DNA of 64,000 bases from Paracoccaceae bacterium (GTDB lineage: Bacteria > Pseudomonadota > Alphaproteobacteria > Rhodobacterales > Rhodobacteraceae), in NCBI GenBank assembly GCA_020446815.1, contig JAGRDY010000026.1:372001-436000 (forward strand), given 5' to 3'. The translations under genes were made by a program, and so were the position numbers. Position 1 is the stretch's first letter, and every line of letters begins with the position of its first letter. A model generated the notes under the pieces. That model saw only the letters and a list, made by a program, of their open reading frames with translations, was not told where the DNA came from and did not search any database. Shown piece by piece: positions 27,109-36,359 of this stretch.

Positions 27109-28306
27109 AGGCACATCACCTGAAAAAGCCGTTTCCACGGCCGCAGCCGCGGCTGCGCGCAGGGGGATGTTGCCCTTCTTTCTGGCGTTTCTGGCCGGCT
27201 GTTTCACACCGGAACGCACCCCCTACACGCTTGCCGATCTACGCGACGCCAGTATTCCCGGCTATCACGACATCAGGTTTTTTGCCGATATGCCGCAAGA
27301 CGAACTTGCTGCGCAGCGTACCCGCTTCCTGCCCGAGGGATCAGGCGCGGACGGCCGCTCGACCTGGCTTGTCCTGTCATCGGGCGGCGCCGGCGGTGCC
27401 TTTGGCGCAGGCGTTCTGGCCGGCTGGTCCGAACGCGGCGACCGGCCACAATTCGATCTGGTGACAGGGGTCAGCGCCGGCGCCCTGCTTGCGCCCTTCG
27501 CCTTTGTCGGCCCGGCGGCCGATACTGAGCTGGCAAACCTGTTCACCGCGCTTTCGGTCAAACAAATCAATCACAGTCGATCCCTTTTGGCGGGTGTGCT
27601 CGGCCAGGGCGCCATTTCGCGAAAGACGTTTCGCGCGCTGATCGAGGCGCATGTCAACAAGGATCTGGTCGACCGGATCGCGGCACGGCACCGAACCGGC
27701 GCGCGGCTGTTGGCGGTGACGACCAACCTCGATTCGCAGCGCAGCGTGGTCTGGGACATCGGCGCCATCGCCGCGTCGGGCAGGCCCGACAGCGTGCGGC
27801 TGATCGGCGACGTACTGGAAGCATCGGCAAGCATCCCGGCAATCTTTCCTCCGGTCCGGATCCCGGTCACCGGCGACCGCGCCACGTTCGAGGAATTGCA
27901 CGCCGACGGCGGGGTCATTCGCCAACTATATCTGTTGCCCGATGCTTTCTATTCAAACGCTGATCTCGATGGGCTGCGCCCCGATATCTATGTCATCGTG
28001 AACGCTGCACTGGCCCCCAGATTCAGCGTGATTCCACAGCAATCCATACGGATCGCCGAACGGGCGCTGTCGTCGCTCGAAAAATCGAGCGCCACCCAGA
28101 GCGTTACCGAAATGGCCCAATTCGCGCGCCAGAACAGAGCGACATTCCGGCTGGCCTATATCGACCGGGCGATTCCGGCCAACCGGCATATTCCATTCGA
28201 CCCGGGGTTCATGCGGGATGCCTTTGCTCTGGGGCAGGCCAAGGGGCGGGCCGGTGCCTGGGAATTCGGCCCGCCGATCGGAACGGATCTGCTCGCAGTC
28301 GAGTGA
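27098..28306 (+). CDS. Patatin-like phospholipase, probable lipoprotein
   Basis: Protein of 402 residues. A hydrophobic stretch ends in FLAFLAGC, a lipobox, at about residues 25-35, so the mature protein would be lipid-anchored. The patatin set is complete: SSGGAGGAFGAG (oxyanion), GVSAGALLAP (GxSxG), and Asp in LHADGGVIRQL. The start overlaps the rhomboid gene by 11 bases; an internal ATG at 27167 (MLPFFLAFLAGC) with GGGGG just before it would give a shorter signal peptide and cannot be excluded. Last gene of the HdeD-MprF operon; it suggests phospholipid turnover beside lipid lysylation. Confidence 0.85.
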   Translation: MDDRGTSPEKAVSTAAAAAARRGMLPFFLAFLAGCFTPERTPYTLADLRDASIPGYHDIRFFADMPQDELAAQRTRFLPEGSGADGRSTWLVLSSGGAGGAFGAGVLAGWSERGDRPQFDLVTGVSAGALLAPFAFVGPAADTELANLFTALSVKQINHSRSLLAGVLGQGAISRKTFRALIEAHVNKDLVDRIAARHRTGARLLAVTTNLDSQRSVVWDIGAIAASGRPDSVRLIGDVLEASASIPAIFPPVRIPVTGDRATFEELHADGGVIRQLYLLPDAFYSNADLDGLRPDIYVIVNAALAPRFSVIPQQSIRIAERALSSLEKSSATQSVTEMAQFARQNRATFRLAYIDRAIPANRHIPFDPGFMRDAFALGQAKGRAGAWEFGPPIGTDLLAVE

Positions 28307-28376
28307 AGCTTGCTCTACTGTCAGACCGGAGACTGCGCGACGCGCCGGGCAGCGGCGCGGGAATCGACCGTCGTGC

Positions 28377-30173
28377 CTATTCGACGCCGTCCGCAACCAG
28401 ATGTCCGCCCCCGACATCAGCCAGCCGCACCTGTTTCGGCCCTCGCCCGGCAGCAAATACCGGGCTTGGCACATCGCCTGTCAGCCGGTCGAGCACGGGG
28501 CGCACGAAGGCGGGATCAGGTACCGGAACCGCCTCGATCAACCGCCTTGTATAGGCGTGCTGCGGATTGCCAAAAATCTGAGCGCGGGTACCCAGTTCGA
28601 CGATCTGGCCCAGATACATCACGCCGACCCGGTCGGAAATGTTGTCCACGACCGCCATATCATGGCTGATGAACAGGAAGGCGATGCCGAATTCCACCTG
28701 CAATTCGCGCAAGAGATCGAGCACACGCGCCTGTACGCTGACGTCGAGCGCCGAGACGCTTTCATCGGCGATGATCAGATCGGGGTTGAGCGCCAGCGCG
28801 CGGGCGATGCAGATGCGCTGCCGCTGACCGCCGGAAAACTCATGCGGGTAGCGGTCGTATTGATCGACGGTCAGGCCAACGCGCGCCATCAGATCGGCGG
28901 CGCGGGAACGGCGCTCCGCACTATCGCCGATACCGTGGATCAGCAAGGGTTCGGCAATCTGGCCGCCCACAGTCATGCGCGGGTCAAGCGCCGCCATCGG
29001 ATCCTGAAAGACCATCTGTATCCGCCGGCGCAGCGCCTGCATCGCGGCCCCTCGCATATCCGCCAGGCGCTCCTGGCCGATCTCGATCCGCCCCTGATGC
29101 GGCACAAGGCCGACCATCGCCTTGGCGATCGTCGATTTGCCGCAACCGGATTCGCCGACCAGGGCAAAGGTTTCTCCCTTGCGGATTTCGAAACTGACAT
29201 GCTCGACCGCATGGACCAGATGCGTCGTACGCCCGAAGACGCCGCCCCTGATCGGAAAGCGCACCACGACATCGCAAAGCCGCGCGACCGGCGCATTGTC
29301 CACGGGCGGGCGCAGCGCCCCCTGCCCCATGCGCGGCACGGCGGCCAGCAGGTCGCGGGTATACTGCGCCCGCGGCGATGAAAACAATGCCCGCGCCGCC
29401 GCCTCTTCGACCATCGCCCCGTCGCGCATCACGATCACCCGATCGGCCATTTCGGCGACAACGCCCATATCGTGGGTGATCAGGATGATCGCAGTGCCGG
29501 TGTCACGCTGAAGGTCGCGCAGAAGATCCAGCACCTCGCGCTGTACCGTCACGTCAAGCGCCGTGGTCGGCTCATCGGCGATCAGAACCTCGGGGCGCAG
29601 CGCCAGAGCCATGGCGATCATCACCCGCTGCCGCATCCCGCCAGACAGCTCGTGCGGAAATTGCGACATCCGCCTTTCGGGCTGGCTGAGGCGGACAGAT
29701 TTCAGCGCGGCAAGCGCACGGTCGCGCGCGGCCGACCGGCTGACATCATCATGGGCTCGGATCGCCTCGGCCAGTTGGGTGCCGACGGTCATCACCGGAT
29801 TGAGGCTGGTCATCGGTTCCTGAAAGATCATCGCGATGCGGTCGCCGCGAACGCGGCGCATCTGTGCCTCGCCCAGAGTGTTCAGATCGGTTTCGCCCAG
29901 GCGGATGCTGCCGCCTGTCACGCGCACGGCGGGCGGCGGCAACAGCCCCATTATGGCCAGCGAGGTAATCGACTTGCCCGACCCGCTTTCCCCGGCGATG
30001 CACAGCGTTTCACCGCGCCGAAGGCCAAAGGACATATCCCTGACCAGCGGTTTGACACCTTCGTCGGTACGCACCGAAACGGTCAGGTTTTCGACCATCA
30101 GAACCGGCGCGGCATCCGGGGCCAGATCGGCCCCGGAGCGGCTTTTCAACGCAGCGTCGGCGGCAGGCTTCAT
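28377..30173 (-). CDS. Dipeptide/oligopeptide-type ABC transporter ATPase, DppD-DppF fusion
   Basis: Protein of 598 residues with two complete ABC domains. First (about 25-280): Walker A GESGSGKS, signature LSGGMRQRV, Walker B VLIADEPTTALD. Second (about 310-560): Walker A GESGCGKS, signature FSGGQRQRI, Walker B LIIADESVSALD. Each domain is followed by the oligopeptide-binding C-terminal extension (HAYTRRLIEAVPVPDP at the end). The start is the ATG of an ATGA overlap with the amidase gene. It powers the importer formed by the permeases and binding protein upstream in the same operon. Confidence 0.93.
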   Translation of the reverse strand: MKPAADAALKSRSGADLAPDAAPVLMVENLTVSVRTDEGVKPLVRDMSFGLRRGETLCIAGESGSGKSITSLAIMGLLPPPAVRVTGGSIRLGETDLNTLGEAQMRRVRGDRIAMIFQEPMTSLNPVMTVGTQLAEAIRAHDDVSRSAARDRALAALKSVRLSQPERRMSQFPHELSGGMRQRVMIAMALALRPEVLIADEPTTALDVTVQREVLDLLRDLQRDTGTAIILITHDMGVVAEMADRVIVMRDGAMVEEAAARALFSSPRAQYTRDLLAAVPRMGQGALRPPVDNAPVARLCDVVVRFPIRGGVFGRTTHLVHAVEHVSFEIRKGETFALVGESGCGKSTIAKAMVGLVPHQGRIEIGQERLADMRGAAMQALRRRIQMVFQDPMAALDPRMTVGGQIAEPLLIHGIGDSAERRSRAADLMARVGLTVDQYDRYPHEFSGGQRQRICIARALALNPDLIIADESVSALDVSVQARVLDLLRELQVEFGIAFLFISHDMAVVDNISDRVGVMYLGQIVELGTRAQIFGNPQHAYTRRLIEAVPVPDPAFVRPVLDRLTGDVPSPVFAAGRGPKQVRLADVGGGHLVADGVE

Positions 30174-31129
30174 TCGAAAACGCAGCGCGGGAAGTAGAAG
30201 CCGACAACCCAGTTCGGCATGTCGACGATTTCGCAAATGCGCAGATCACCGCAGACCGAACAAAGCATGTAGGCATCGACCGCCGCCATGCCCTGTTGCG
30301 CACAAAGCAGATCGACCATGTTGGCCACCGCATCGCGCGCCGCGGCCATGAGATCGGGGCCGACCCCGGTCGTCGCCTCATAGCCCTTGGCATCAAGATG
30401 GCGCGTCACCGGCCCCGGGGTCGTGAAGCGCGGGGTCTTGAGGTTCGCGCCCTTGACCAGATCGAGCGTCAGCACCGCGTCCATCGGACTTTCGATCGCG
30501 GTGCCGCAGACCTCGCCGTCGCCCTGCGCGGCATGGGTATCGCCGACGCTGAAGAGCGCGCCCGCGACCTCGACCGGCAGATAGAGCACTGTCCCGGCCG
30601 CCAGATCGCGGATATCAAGATTGCCGCCCACCCGCCGCGGCGGCACGATCGAATGCAGACCGGTCTCGGCCAGAGCATTGCCGATCGTCCCGGCAAAGGG
30701 TTTGAGCGGCACCCGCGCCGCCTTGCCCCAAAGCGCCGGGGCAAGGCTTTGCGGATCATAGGACCAGAGCGTAAGCGCGGGGTCGGTGAACTGATCGGCC
30801 AGGAGCCCGAAACCGGGTATGTTGGCCGTCCAGCCAAAGCCCTTTCCCTCGAATGCGCGCGGGACAAAGCTGTCGATGGTGATTTTCAGCGCGTCGCCCG
30901 GCTCGGCGCCTTCGACATGAACCGGCCCGGATACCGGATTGATCCTGCCGAAATCCAGATCCGCCACATCCTGAAGCCGGGAAGACGGGCCAAGCTGGCC
31001 CGCCGATGAATCCTGACATTCGAACCGGATCGTCGACCCGGGTTCGGCGCGCAGCGCCGGGGCCAGGGAATTGTCCCAGCCGAAATGATGCTGCGCGCCG
31101 TGGATGGTATAGTCGCAAGCCTTGCACAT
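30170..31129 (-). CDS. Acetamidase/formamidase family amidase
   Basis: Enzyme of 319 residues of the FmdA/AmdA family, hydrolysing short-chain amides to acid and ammonia. Family marks: HHFGWDNSLAPAL near the start, the segment VHVEGAEPGDALKITIDSF, GTVLYLPVEVAGALFSVGDT then HAAQGDGEVCGTAIE, and SVCGDLRICEIVDMPNWVV at the end. His, Asp and Cys residues suited to metal binding sit in GDTHAAQGDGEVCG. Placed inside the ABC importer operon headed by AmiC/AmiR homologues, it points to uptake and breakdown of an amide as nitrogen source. Confidence 0.93.
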   Translation of the reverse strand: MCKACDYTIHGAQHHFGWDNSLAPALRAEPGSTIRFECQDSSAGQLGPSSRLQDVADLDFGRINPVSGPVHVEGAEPGDALKITIDSFVPRAFEGKGFGWTANIPGFGLLADQFTDPALTLWSYDPQSLAPALWGKAARVPLKPFAGTIGNALAETGLHSIVPPRRVGGNLDIRDLAAGTVLYLPVEVAGALFSVGDTHAAQGDGEVCGTAIESPMDAVLTLDLVKGANLKTPRFTTPGPVTRHLDAKGYEATTGVGPDLMAAARDAVANMVDLLCAQQGMAAVDAYMLCSVCGDLRICEIVDMPNWVVGFYFPRCVFE

Positions 31130-31133
31130 GGGA

Positions 31134-32756
31134 TCACTCGGTCACATAGACATAGTCGTAATTGACGGGAATGGAGACGGGATCGACATAAAGATCGTCC
31201 GCCCCGCCCATCCGCGTCGACTTCATCGTGTAACGCTGTTCATTGAAGACCGGCACCCAGGGCGCGTCGTCCATCACCTGCATGAAGATGTCGGACCAGA
31301 GCTTCAGACGCTCATCCGATTTCGCCGGGTCGGCCATTGCGTCGGCCGCCGCCGCCTTTTCGTCGAGCGCCTCGTTGCAGTATTTCGCCCAGTTCCAGCC
31401 GCCCGGCTCCGCACCCGCACAGCCGAGGATCGGGCCATAGAAGTTGGACGGATCGGGGAAGTCCGCGATCCAGGCCATGCCGCCCGACCAGATCATCGGC
31501 GCCGAGCCATTGCCACCCGCCTCGATAACGTTGGCCTGCGCGAGCGACTGGAGCGAGGCCTTGACGCCGATCGCGGCAAGATCCTGCTGGATCGCCTGGG
31601 CGATACGCGGGTTGGGGTCGGTATTCATCACGTAAAGCTCGGTCTCGAACCCGTCCGGCAGGCCCGCCTCGGCGAGCATCGCCCTGGCCTTCTCCGGGTC
31701 GTAGGGATAACCCTTGTAGTCCTTGGTATAGCCCGGCATCGACGGCGGCAGCGGCTGGTTCGCGGGCACCGCGCGGCCGTTGATGATCTGCACGATCCGG
31801 TCCTTGTTGATCGCCATGTTGATCGCCTGGCGCACCTCCTTCTGGTCGAAGGGCGGCGTGGTGACGTTCATGGTGATGTAGCCGGTCTGCAACTGGCCGC
31901 CCTCGACAACGTCCTTGGCCTGCTCGGGGTCGTTCATCACTTCCTGGAACTTCGCCGGCGGGATGCCGTCTCCGGGAATGTCGACCGCCCCCTTCTGGAG
32001 CCGCAGCAACGCCACGATCGGTTCCTGCCCGACCTCGAAGGTGATCTGATCGAGATATGGCACGCCCTTGCGCCAGTTGTCGGCGTTCTTCTCGAACACC
32101 AACCGCTGGCCGACGGTCCATTCGCCCAGCTTGTAAGATCCGGTGCCGACCGGGTGGCGCCCGAAATCGGCGCCCCATTTCTCCACTTCTTCCTTCGGGA
32201 CGACATGGGCGAAGTTGAGCGCCATGACATGCAGGAACGTGGCGTCGGGGCGCGACAGCGTGATCTCGACCGTCGCCGGGTCGATGACCTTCACCCCCTC
32301 AAGTTCGGTCGCCGAGCCGTCCGCCATCGCATCGTAGCCCTTGATCGAACCGAAGAATCCCGCGCCGGGGGATTGCGTTGCCGGATTCGTTACCCGGTCG
32401 AGCGAATATTTGACGTCCTCGGCTGTCATCTCGCGCCCGTTGTGGAACTTCACGCCGGGGCGCAGATGAAAGGTATAGGTCATCCCGTCTTCCGAGATGT
32501 CGTAGCTTTCGGCAAGGCCGGGGCGCAGCGTGGTGGTGCCCGGTACATAATCCATCAGCCCGTCGAAGAGCGACTTGATCATCGACCAGTTCTGCCAGTC
32601 ATAGCCGATTGCCGGGTCCAGCGTCGCCACATCGTCCTTGTAGGTGATGACGATCGATCCACGCGCCCTGGCGTTCGGATCGGGCGTATAGTCCTGGCCA
32701 GCTACAGGCATCGCCAGCGCCAGCATGACAGCGGTTGAGGCAAGCAGTGTTTTCAT
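31134..32756 (-). CDS. ABC transporter substrate-binding protein (SBP_bac_5)
   Basis: Periplasmic binding protein of 540 residues with a signal peptide (MKTLLASTAVMLALAMPVAG) and the family 5 pattern: ATLDPAIGYDWQNWSMIKSL, YTFHLRPGVKFHNGREMTAE followed by DVKYSLDRV, and VRQAINMAINKDRIVQIING. The family binds peptides, nickel, sugars or small amides. Its start has GGAGAAGGAA upstream; the frame is open far upstream inside the permease gene but without homology. The ligand is probably an amide or small peptide given the amidase next to it (inference). Confidence 0.93.
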   Translation of the reverse strand: MKTLLASTAVMLALAMPVAGQDYTPDPNARARGSIVITYKDDVATLDPAIGYDWQNWSMIKSLFDGLMDYVPGTTTLRPGLAESYDISEDGMTYTFHLRPGVKFHNGREMTAEDVKYSLDRVTNPATQSPGAGFFGSIKGYDAMADGSATELEGVKVIDPATVEITLSRPDATFLHVMALNFAHVVPKEEVEKWGADFGRHPVGTGSYKLGEWTVGQRLVFEKNADNWRKGVPYLDQITFEVGQEPIVALLRLQKGAVDIPGDGIPPAKFQEVMNDPEQAKDVVEGGQLQTGYITMNVTTPPFDQKEVRQAINMAINKDRIVQIINGRAVPANQPLPPSMPGYTKDYKGYPYDPEKARAMLAEAGLPDGFETELYVMNTDPNPRIAQAIQQDLAAIGVKASLQSLAQANVIEAGGNGSAPMIWSGGMAWIADFPDPSNFYGPILGCAGAEPGGWNWAKYCNEALDEKAAAADAMADPAKSDERLKLWSDIFMQVMDDAPWVPVFNEQRYTMKSTRMGGADDLYVDPVSIPVNYDYVYVTE

Positions 32757-32773
32757 TTTCCTTCTCCTGTTGG

Positions 32774-33694
32774 TTACTTCAGTTTGATACGGGGGTCGAT
32801 AAAGGGGGTGATCAGATCGGCCAGCAGGTTGCCCAGCACGATGGCCATGGCCGACACAAGCGTCACCCCCATGATGATCGGAATGTCGACGCGCTGAATG
32901 GCCTGCCAGGCCAGTTGGCCGATACCCGGCCAGCCAAAGACCGATTCGACGACAACGATGCCGCCCATGAACACGCCGATATCGATACCGATCATCGCGA
33001 TGACCGGCAAAATGGCGTTGGGCAACGCATGGGCAAGCACGATGCGGGCCCGCGACAGGCCCTTGGCCCGCGCGGTACGGATGAAATCGGCGCGCAGCAC
33101 GTCGAGCATCGACGAACGCATCATCCGCGAATACCACCCCGACCCGAGGATGCCGAGCGTCAGCGACGGCAGCACGAGATGCGCGAAGGTGCCATAGCCG
33201 CCGATCGGGAACCAGCCAAGCTGGACCGCGAAGACGTAAAGCAGCAACAGCCCCACGACGAATTGCGGCGCCGATACCGTGACGAAGGACACCATCATCA
33301 GGCTGTGGTCGAATGCCGTGCCGCGCCTGAGTGCGGCAAAGACACCCATCGTCAGGCCGATCACCAGTTCACAGGCGATCGCCCCCAGCATCAACAGAAG
33401 TGTCGCGGGCAGGCGTGCTGCGATCAGCGCGGCGACTTCGGTCTTTTGCAGGTAGCTGCGGCCCAGGTCGCCCTGAACCATGCCCCACAGATAGTGAAGG
33501 TACTGGATGACGAAGGGTTGGTCGAGCCCCAGTTCGTGGCGGATGTTTTCAACCGTCTGGGCCGTCGCCGAACGCCCGGCGATCTGGCGGACCGGATCGG
33601 CGGGCAGGACGTAAAGCAGAACGAAGGTGATGAAACTGACCCCAAGCAGGATCAGCGCCGATTGCAACAGACGGCGGAGAAGATACGCAGCCAT
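32774..33694 (-). CDS. ABC transporter permease, DppB type
   Basis: Permease of 306 residues with six helices: LLRRLLQSALILLGVSFITF at the N-terminus and the DppB/OppB start LYVLPADPVRQIAGRSATA. The EAA loop is in RTARAKGLSRARIVLAHALP, followed by VVVESVFGWPGIGQLAWQAI. It pairs with the DppC-type permease, whose gene lies three bases upstream on the same strand. Confidence 0.94.
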   Translation of the reverse strand: MAAYLLRRLLQSALILLGVSFITFVLLYVLPADPVRQIAGRSATAQTVENIRHELGLDQPFVIQYLHYLWGMVQGDLGRSYLQKTEVAALIAARLPATLLLMLGAIACELVIGLTMGVFAALRRGTAFDHSLMMVSFVTVSAPQFVVGLLLLYVFAVQLGWFPIGGYGTFAHLVLPSLTLGILGSGWYSRMMRSSMLDVLRADFIRTARAKGLSRARIVLAHALPNAILPVIAMIGIDIGVFMGGIVVVESVFGWPGIGQLAWQAIQRVDIPIIMGVTLVSAMAIVLGNLLADLITPFIDPRIKLK

Positions 33695-33697
33695 GGC

Positions 33698-34582
33698 CTA
33701 GTCGCGTCCCCTCTGCATCGGGTCGAGAACGTCGCGCAACGCATCGCCGACAAGGTTGAAGGCCAGCGCCAGCAGGATGATCGCCGCTCCGGGCAGGAAG
33801 ACGAGCCACGGGGCAGACTGGAAATAGGTCTGGTTTTCGAAAATGATATTGCCCCAGCTCGGGGTCGGCGGCTGCACCCCGACACCCAGAAACGACAGCG
33901 TCGCCTCCAGGAGCACGGTCGTCGAAATGCCCAGCGTGCCCCATACGATGATCGTCGGCACCAGATGCGGCAGAATGTGGCGGAACAGGATCCGCGCGGT
34001 GCCGGCGCCCAATGTGCGTTCGGCAGCGATGAAATCGCGTTCCGCCAGCGTGCTGGTCTGGGTAAAGATCACCCGCGCGGTCTGCACCCAGTTGACCAGC
34101 GCGATGACAATGGCGACGATCCACAACGAGGGGTGAAAGATCGCCGCCAGGCAGATCGCCAGCAAGAGCGCGGGAAAGGCCATCATCAGATCGGTAAAAC
34201 GCATCAGGACTGACCCGATCCAGCCCCGGAAATACCCCGCCGTGATGCCGACAAGGGTACCGATGATCAGCGCCATGCCGTTGGCCACCACCCCGATGAT
34301 CAGCGAGGTGCGCGCGCCGAAAAGAATGCGGCTGAAAAGATCGCGGCCCAGCAAGTCGGTGCCGAGAATATAGGTTTCATTGGGGGCCAGCGGCGCGCCT
34401 TCGATCGTCAGCCCGTCGAAATGCTGATCGTCCGGCGCAAAGGGCGCAATGAAAGGCGCGAAGACCGCGCCGAGCACGACGACAAGGATCAGAAACAGCC
34501 CCAGCAAGGCCAGCTTGCGCTGCAAGAGCCGCGCGATCGCCCCCGCTGGCCGACGCGGTTCAGCCGCGATTGCATCGGTCAT
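33698..34582 (-). CDS. ABC transporter permease, DppC type
   Basis: Permease of 294 residues. N-terminal helix LALLGLFLILVVVLGAVFAP, then the DppC-type signature YILGTDLLGRDLFSRILFGA; EAA loop in ERDFIAAERTLGAGTARILF with RHILPHLVPTIIVW; C-terminal LVFLPGAAIILLALAFNLVG. The ATG at 34582 is chosen because AGGG lies about 8 bases upstream; a GTG three codons earlier is possible. It overlaps the end of the AmiR-like gene by 23 bases, so its translation is probably coupled. Confidence 0.92.
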   Translation of the reverse strand: MTDAIAAEPRRPAGAIARLLQRKLALLGLFLILVVVLGAVFAPFIAPFAPDDQHFDGLTIEGAPLAPNETYILGTDLLGRDLFSRILFGARTSLIIGVVANGMALIIGTLVGITAGYFRGWIGSVLMRFTDLMMAFPALLLAICLAAIFHPSLWIVAIVIALVNWVQTARVIFTQTSTLAERDFIAAERTLGAGTARILFRHILPHLVPTIIVWGTLGISTTVLLEATLSFLGVGVQPPTPSWGNIIFENQTYFQSAPWLVFLPGAAIILLALAFNLVGDALRDVLDPMQRGRD

Positions 34583-35177
34583 CGCCGTCACCCTGCCTCT
34601 GCGTCATCCGGGCCACAACCCGCGCCGCCGCTTCCTCGAAGGTCACGCGCCATGCCATCGCCAGCTGGCGCAGCTGATCATAGGCGGCGGCATCGTTCTG
34701 GCCCGTGCGCGCCGCCAGCAGCGTGACCGCGCGCACCACCGTTTGCCGGTCATCGAGGCGTTTTCGCAGATCGGCGATCTCCACCGACAAGGCGCGTTGC
34801 ACGTCGAATGCATCACGGGCTATCAGCAATGCCGAATAGGCCCCGCTGTCGCCCACCGGTTTGAGAATCTGCGCATGCGCCCCGACGCGCAGCGCCCATT
34901 CGATCCGGCCCGGCGCCTCGGAGCCGATCAGCGCGATCATCGGCATCGGGCTTGCGCCCGCCGCCCAGGGGAACTGGTCGTCATGGCCCATGTCGGCGTC
35001 GAAAAAGACGAAATCCGCCCCCAGCACCTCGGGCCCCAGTTCGGGCCAGACCTGCAATACCTCCAGGCCGATGGCGCGCAACTGCCGTTCGAGCGCCTGC
35101 ACCAGCTGATGCGGCCGGTGCAGAATCACCGCCCTGGCGCCGCCCAGGTTCTGGATGCGCAGCGCGCGGCGCTTCAT
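34560..35177 (-). CDS. amiR: AmiR-like ANTAR-domain antitermination regulator
   Basis: Protein of 205 residues: a pseudo-receiver (about 1-125, RAVILHRPHQLVQALERQLR, FVFFDADMGHD) lacking the normal acidic pocket, a coiled coil (LSVEIADLRKRLDDRQTVVR), and a C-terminal ANTAR domain (LLAARTGQNDAAAYDQLRQL then AMAWRVTFEEAAARVV). This is the AmiR layout. In Pseudomonas, AmiR binds nascent RNA and prevents termination, and AmiC holds it inactive until amide is bound. The gene overlaps the AmiC-like gene by 4 bases, as in the ami operon. Confidence 0.92.
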   Translation of the reverse strand: MKRRALRIQNLGGARAVILHRPHQLVQALERQLRAIGLEVLQVWPELGPEVLGADFVFFDADMGHDDQFPWAAGASPMPMIALIGSEAPGRIEWALRVGAHAQILKPVGDSGAYSALLIARDAFDVQRALSVEIADLRKRLDDRQTVVRAVTLLAARTGQNDAAAYDQLRQLAMAWRVTFEEAAARVVARMTQRQGDGDDRCNRG

Positions 35178-36265
35178 GACACTACCCTCAGTTTCGGATG
35201 GGCGCGGGCCGGCCGGACGCGGGCAAGATAGGGATCGCCCGCAACCGCCGGCAGCGCCTTCACGATCTTGAACGCCCCGCGCTCAACGCGTGCGATAAGG
35301 ACCGGCAGTTTTGTGTGATGGGTCGCAGGGTCGACCAGCCCGCGCGGATCATCGGCCAGCAGCGCCGCAAGGCCGCGCGTTTCCGCACCGGGTTGCCGGT
35401 TCAAGAGCCGTGCAAGTTCGCGCACCGCGGCAAAGGCCGCCGCTTCATGCGACGAGGCAAAAGGCCCCCTGCCCGGCCAGCCCGAAGCACCGCGAAAATA
35501 CGGCCCCGCCGCAACCAGGCCCTCAGCGGCTTCACCCAGTGCCGGAAACTCTGCCTCGGTCAGGTTGCACGACAGGATCGGGCAGCGATCGGGCGCGAAC
35601 TCGGCGGCCTCGCTGCCCAGCCGGTGCATCGCGCCAACGAATTCGTAGGTCGATGTGCCGACCAGATTGTTGAGGATGAAATCGGGCTTGGCATGGCGGA
35701 TTTCCTCGACGATCCGCCCCACTTCGCGCGACCCCAGCGGCAGATGCCGTTCGCCCAGAATTTCGCCGCCTGAGGTGGTGACGCATTCGCGCGCCAGGCG
35801 GTTCATCTCCCATCCCCAGACATAGTTCGACCCGGTCAGGTAGGCACGGCGGCCAAATTCCGGCATCGCCCAGCCAAGCAGCGGCAAAAGATGCTGGTTC
35901 GGGCAGGCATGGGTATAGACGACATGGTCCGACGCCTCGAACCCTTCGTAGGGAAGCGGGTACCACAGGGTTCCGCCGCGCTTTTCCAGCACCGGGATCA
36001 CTTCCTTGCGGCTCCACGAGGTCACGCAGCCAATCACATGACGGGCGCCGCTGTTGCGCAGGATATCGTCGCACAACACACCGTAGGCATCGGCATTGCC
36101 GGCCGGATCGCGTTCTACCGGCACAAATCGGATATCGAGATCGGGGTCTGCATTGACCGCTGCGATCGCTGCCACGGCCCCCGCGCGGCTGGCCTGCGAT
36201 ATCAGCGCATAGTCGCCCGAACGCGAATAGAGCAACCCAAGTTCGATTTGCCGTCTTGCGGCCAT
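35174..36265 (-). CDS. amiC: AmiC-like amide-sensing negative regulator
   Basis: Protein of 363 residues with the periplasmic-binding-protein type 1 fold but no signal peptide, as in AmiC. Marks: IELGLLYSRSGDYALISQAS, HVIGCVTSWSRKEVIPVLEK, GTLWYPLPYEGFEASDHVVY then THACPNQHLLPLL, and RRAYLTGSNYVWGWEMNRLA. AmiC binds a short amide and releases AmiR. First gene of a seven-gene operon: amiC-amiR-dppC-dppB-binding protein-amidase-dppDF. The start chosen gives MAARRQIELG; the longer frame would run through the leader hairpin. Confidence 0.92.
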   Translation of the reverse strand: MAARRQIELGLLYSRSGDYALISQASRAGAVAAIAAVNADPDLDIRFVPVERDPAGNADAYGVLCDDILRNSGARHVIGCVTSWSRKEVIPVLEKRGGTLWYPLPYEGFEASDHVVYTHACPNQHLLPLLGWAMPEFGRRAYLTGSNYVWGWEMNRLARECVTTSGGEILGERHLPLGSREVGRIVEEIRHAKPDFILNNLVGTSTYEFVGAMHRLGSEAAEFAPDRCPILSCNLTEAEFPALGEAAEGLVAAGPYFRGASGWPGRGPFASSHEAAAFAAVRELARLLNRQPGAETRGLAALLADDPRGLVDPATHHTKLPVLIARVERGAFKIVKALPAVAGDPYLARVRPARAHPKLRVVS

Positions 36266-36280
36266 CCAGCCCCCCAAATC

Positions 36281-36328
36281 AAACAGGCCCTGACGCCGAC
36301 CGCAGTGGTCCGCATTCAGGGCCTGTTT
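36281..36328 (-). promoter_or_regulatory. Long leader hairpin before amiC, probable antitermination target
   Basis: The leader RNA contains AAACAGGCCCTGA and, 22 bases on, TCAGGGCCTGTTT: a perfect 13-bp stem, extended inward by a helix (GACC/GGTC, then CG pairs) to an ACTGC apex. A TTTGATTT run follows the stem. It starts about 32 bases downstream of the likely -10 and ends 15 bases before the amiC ATG. With an ANTAR protein encoded in the operon, transcription attenuation is the natural reading; I could not identify the canonical twin hexaloop ANTAR site. Confidence 0.6.
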
Positions 36329-36359
36329 GCCATGTGGCTCTTCGCCAATGTGGCCCCAC

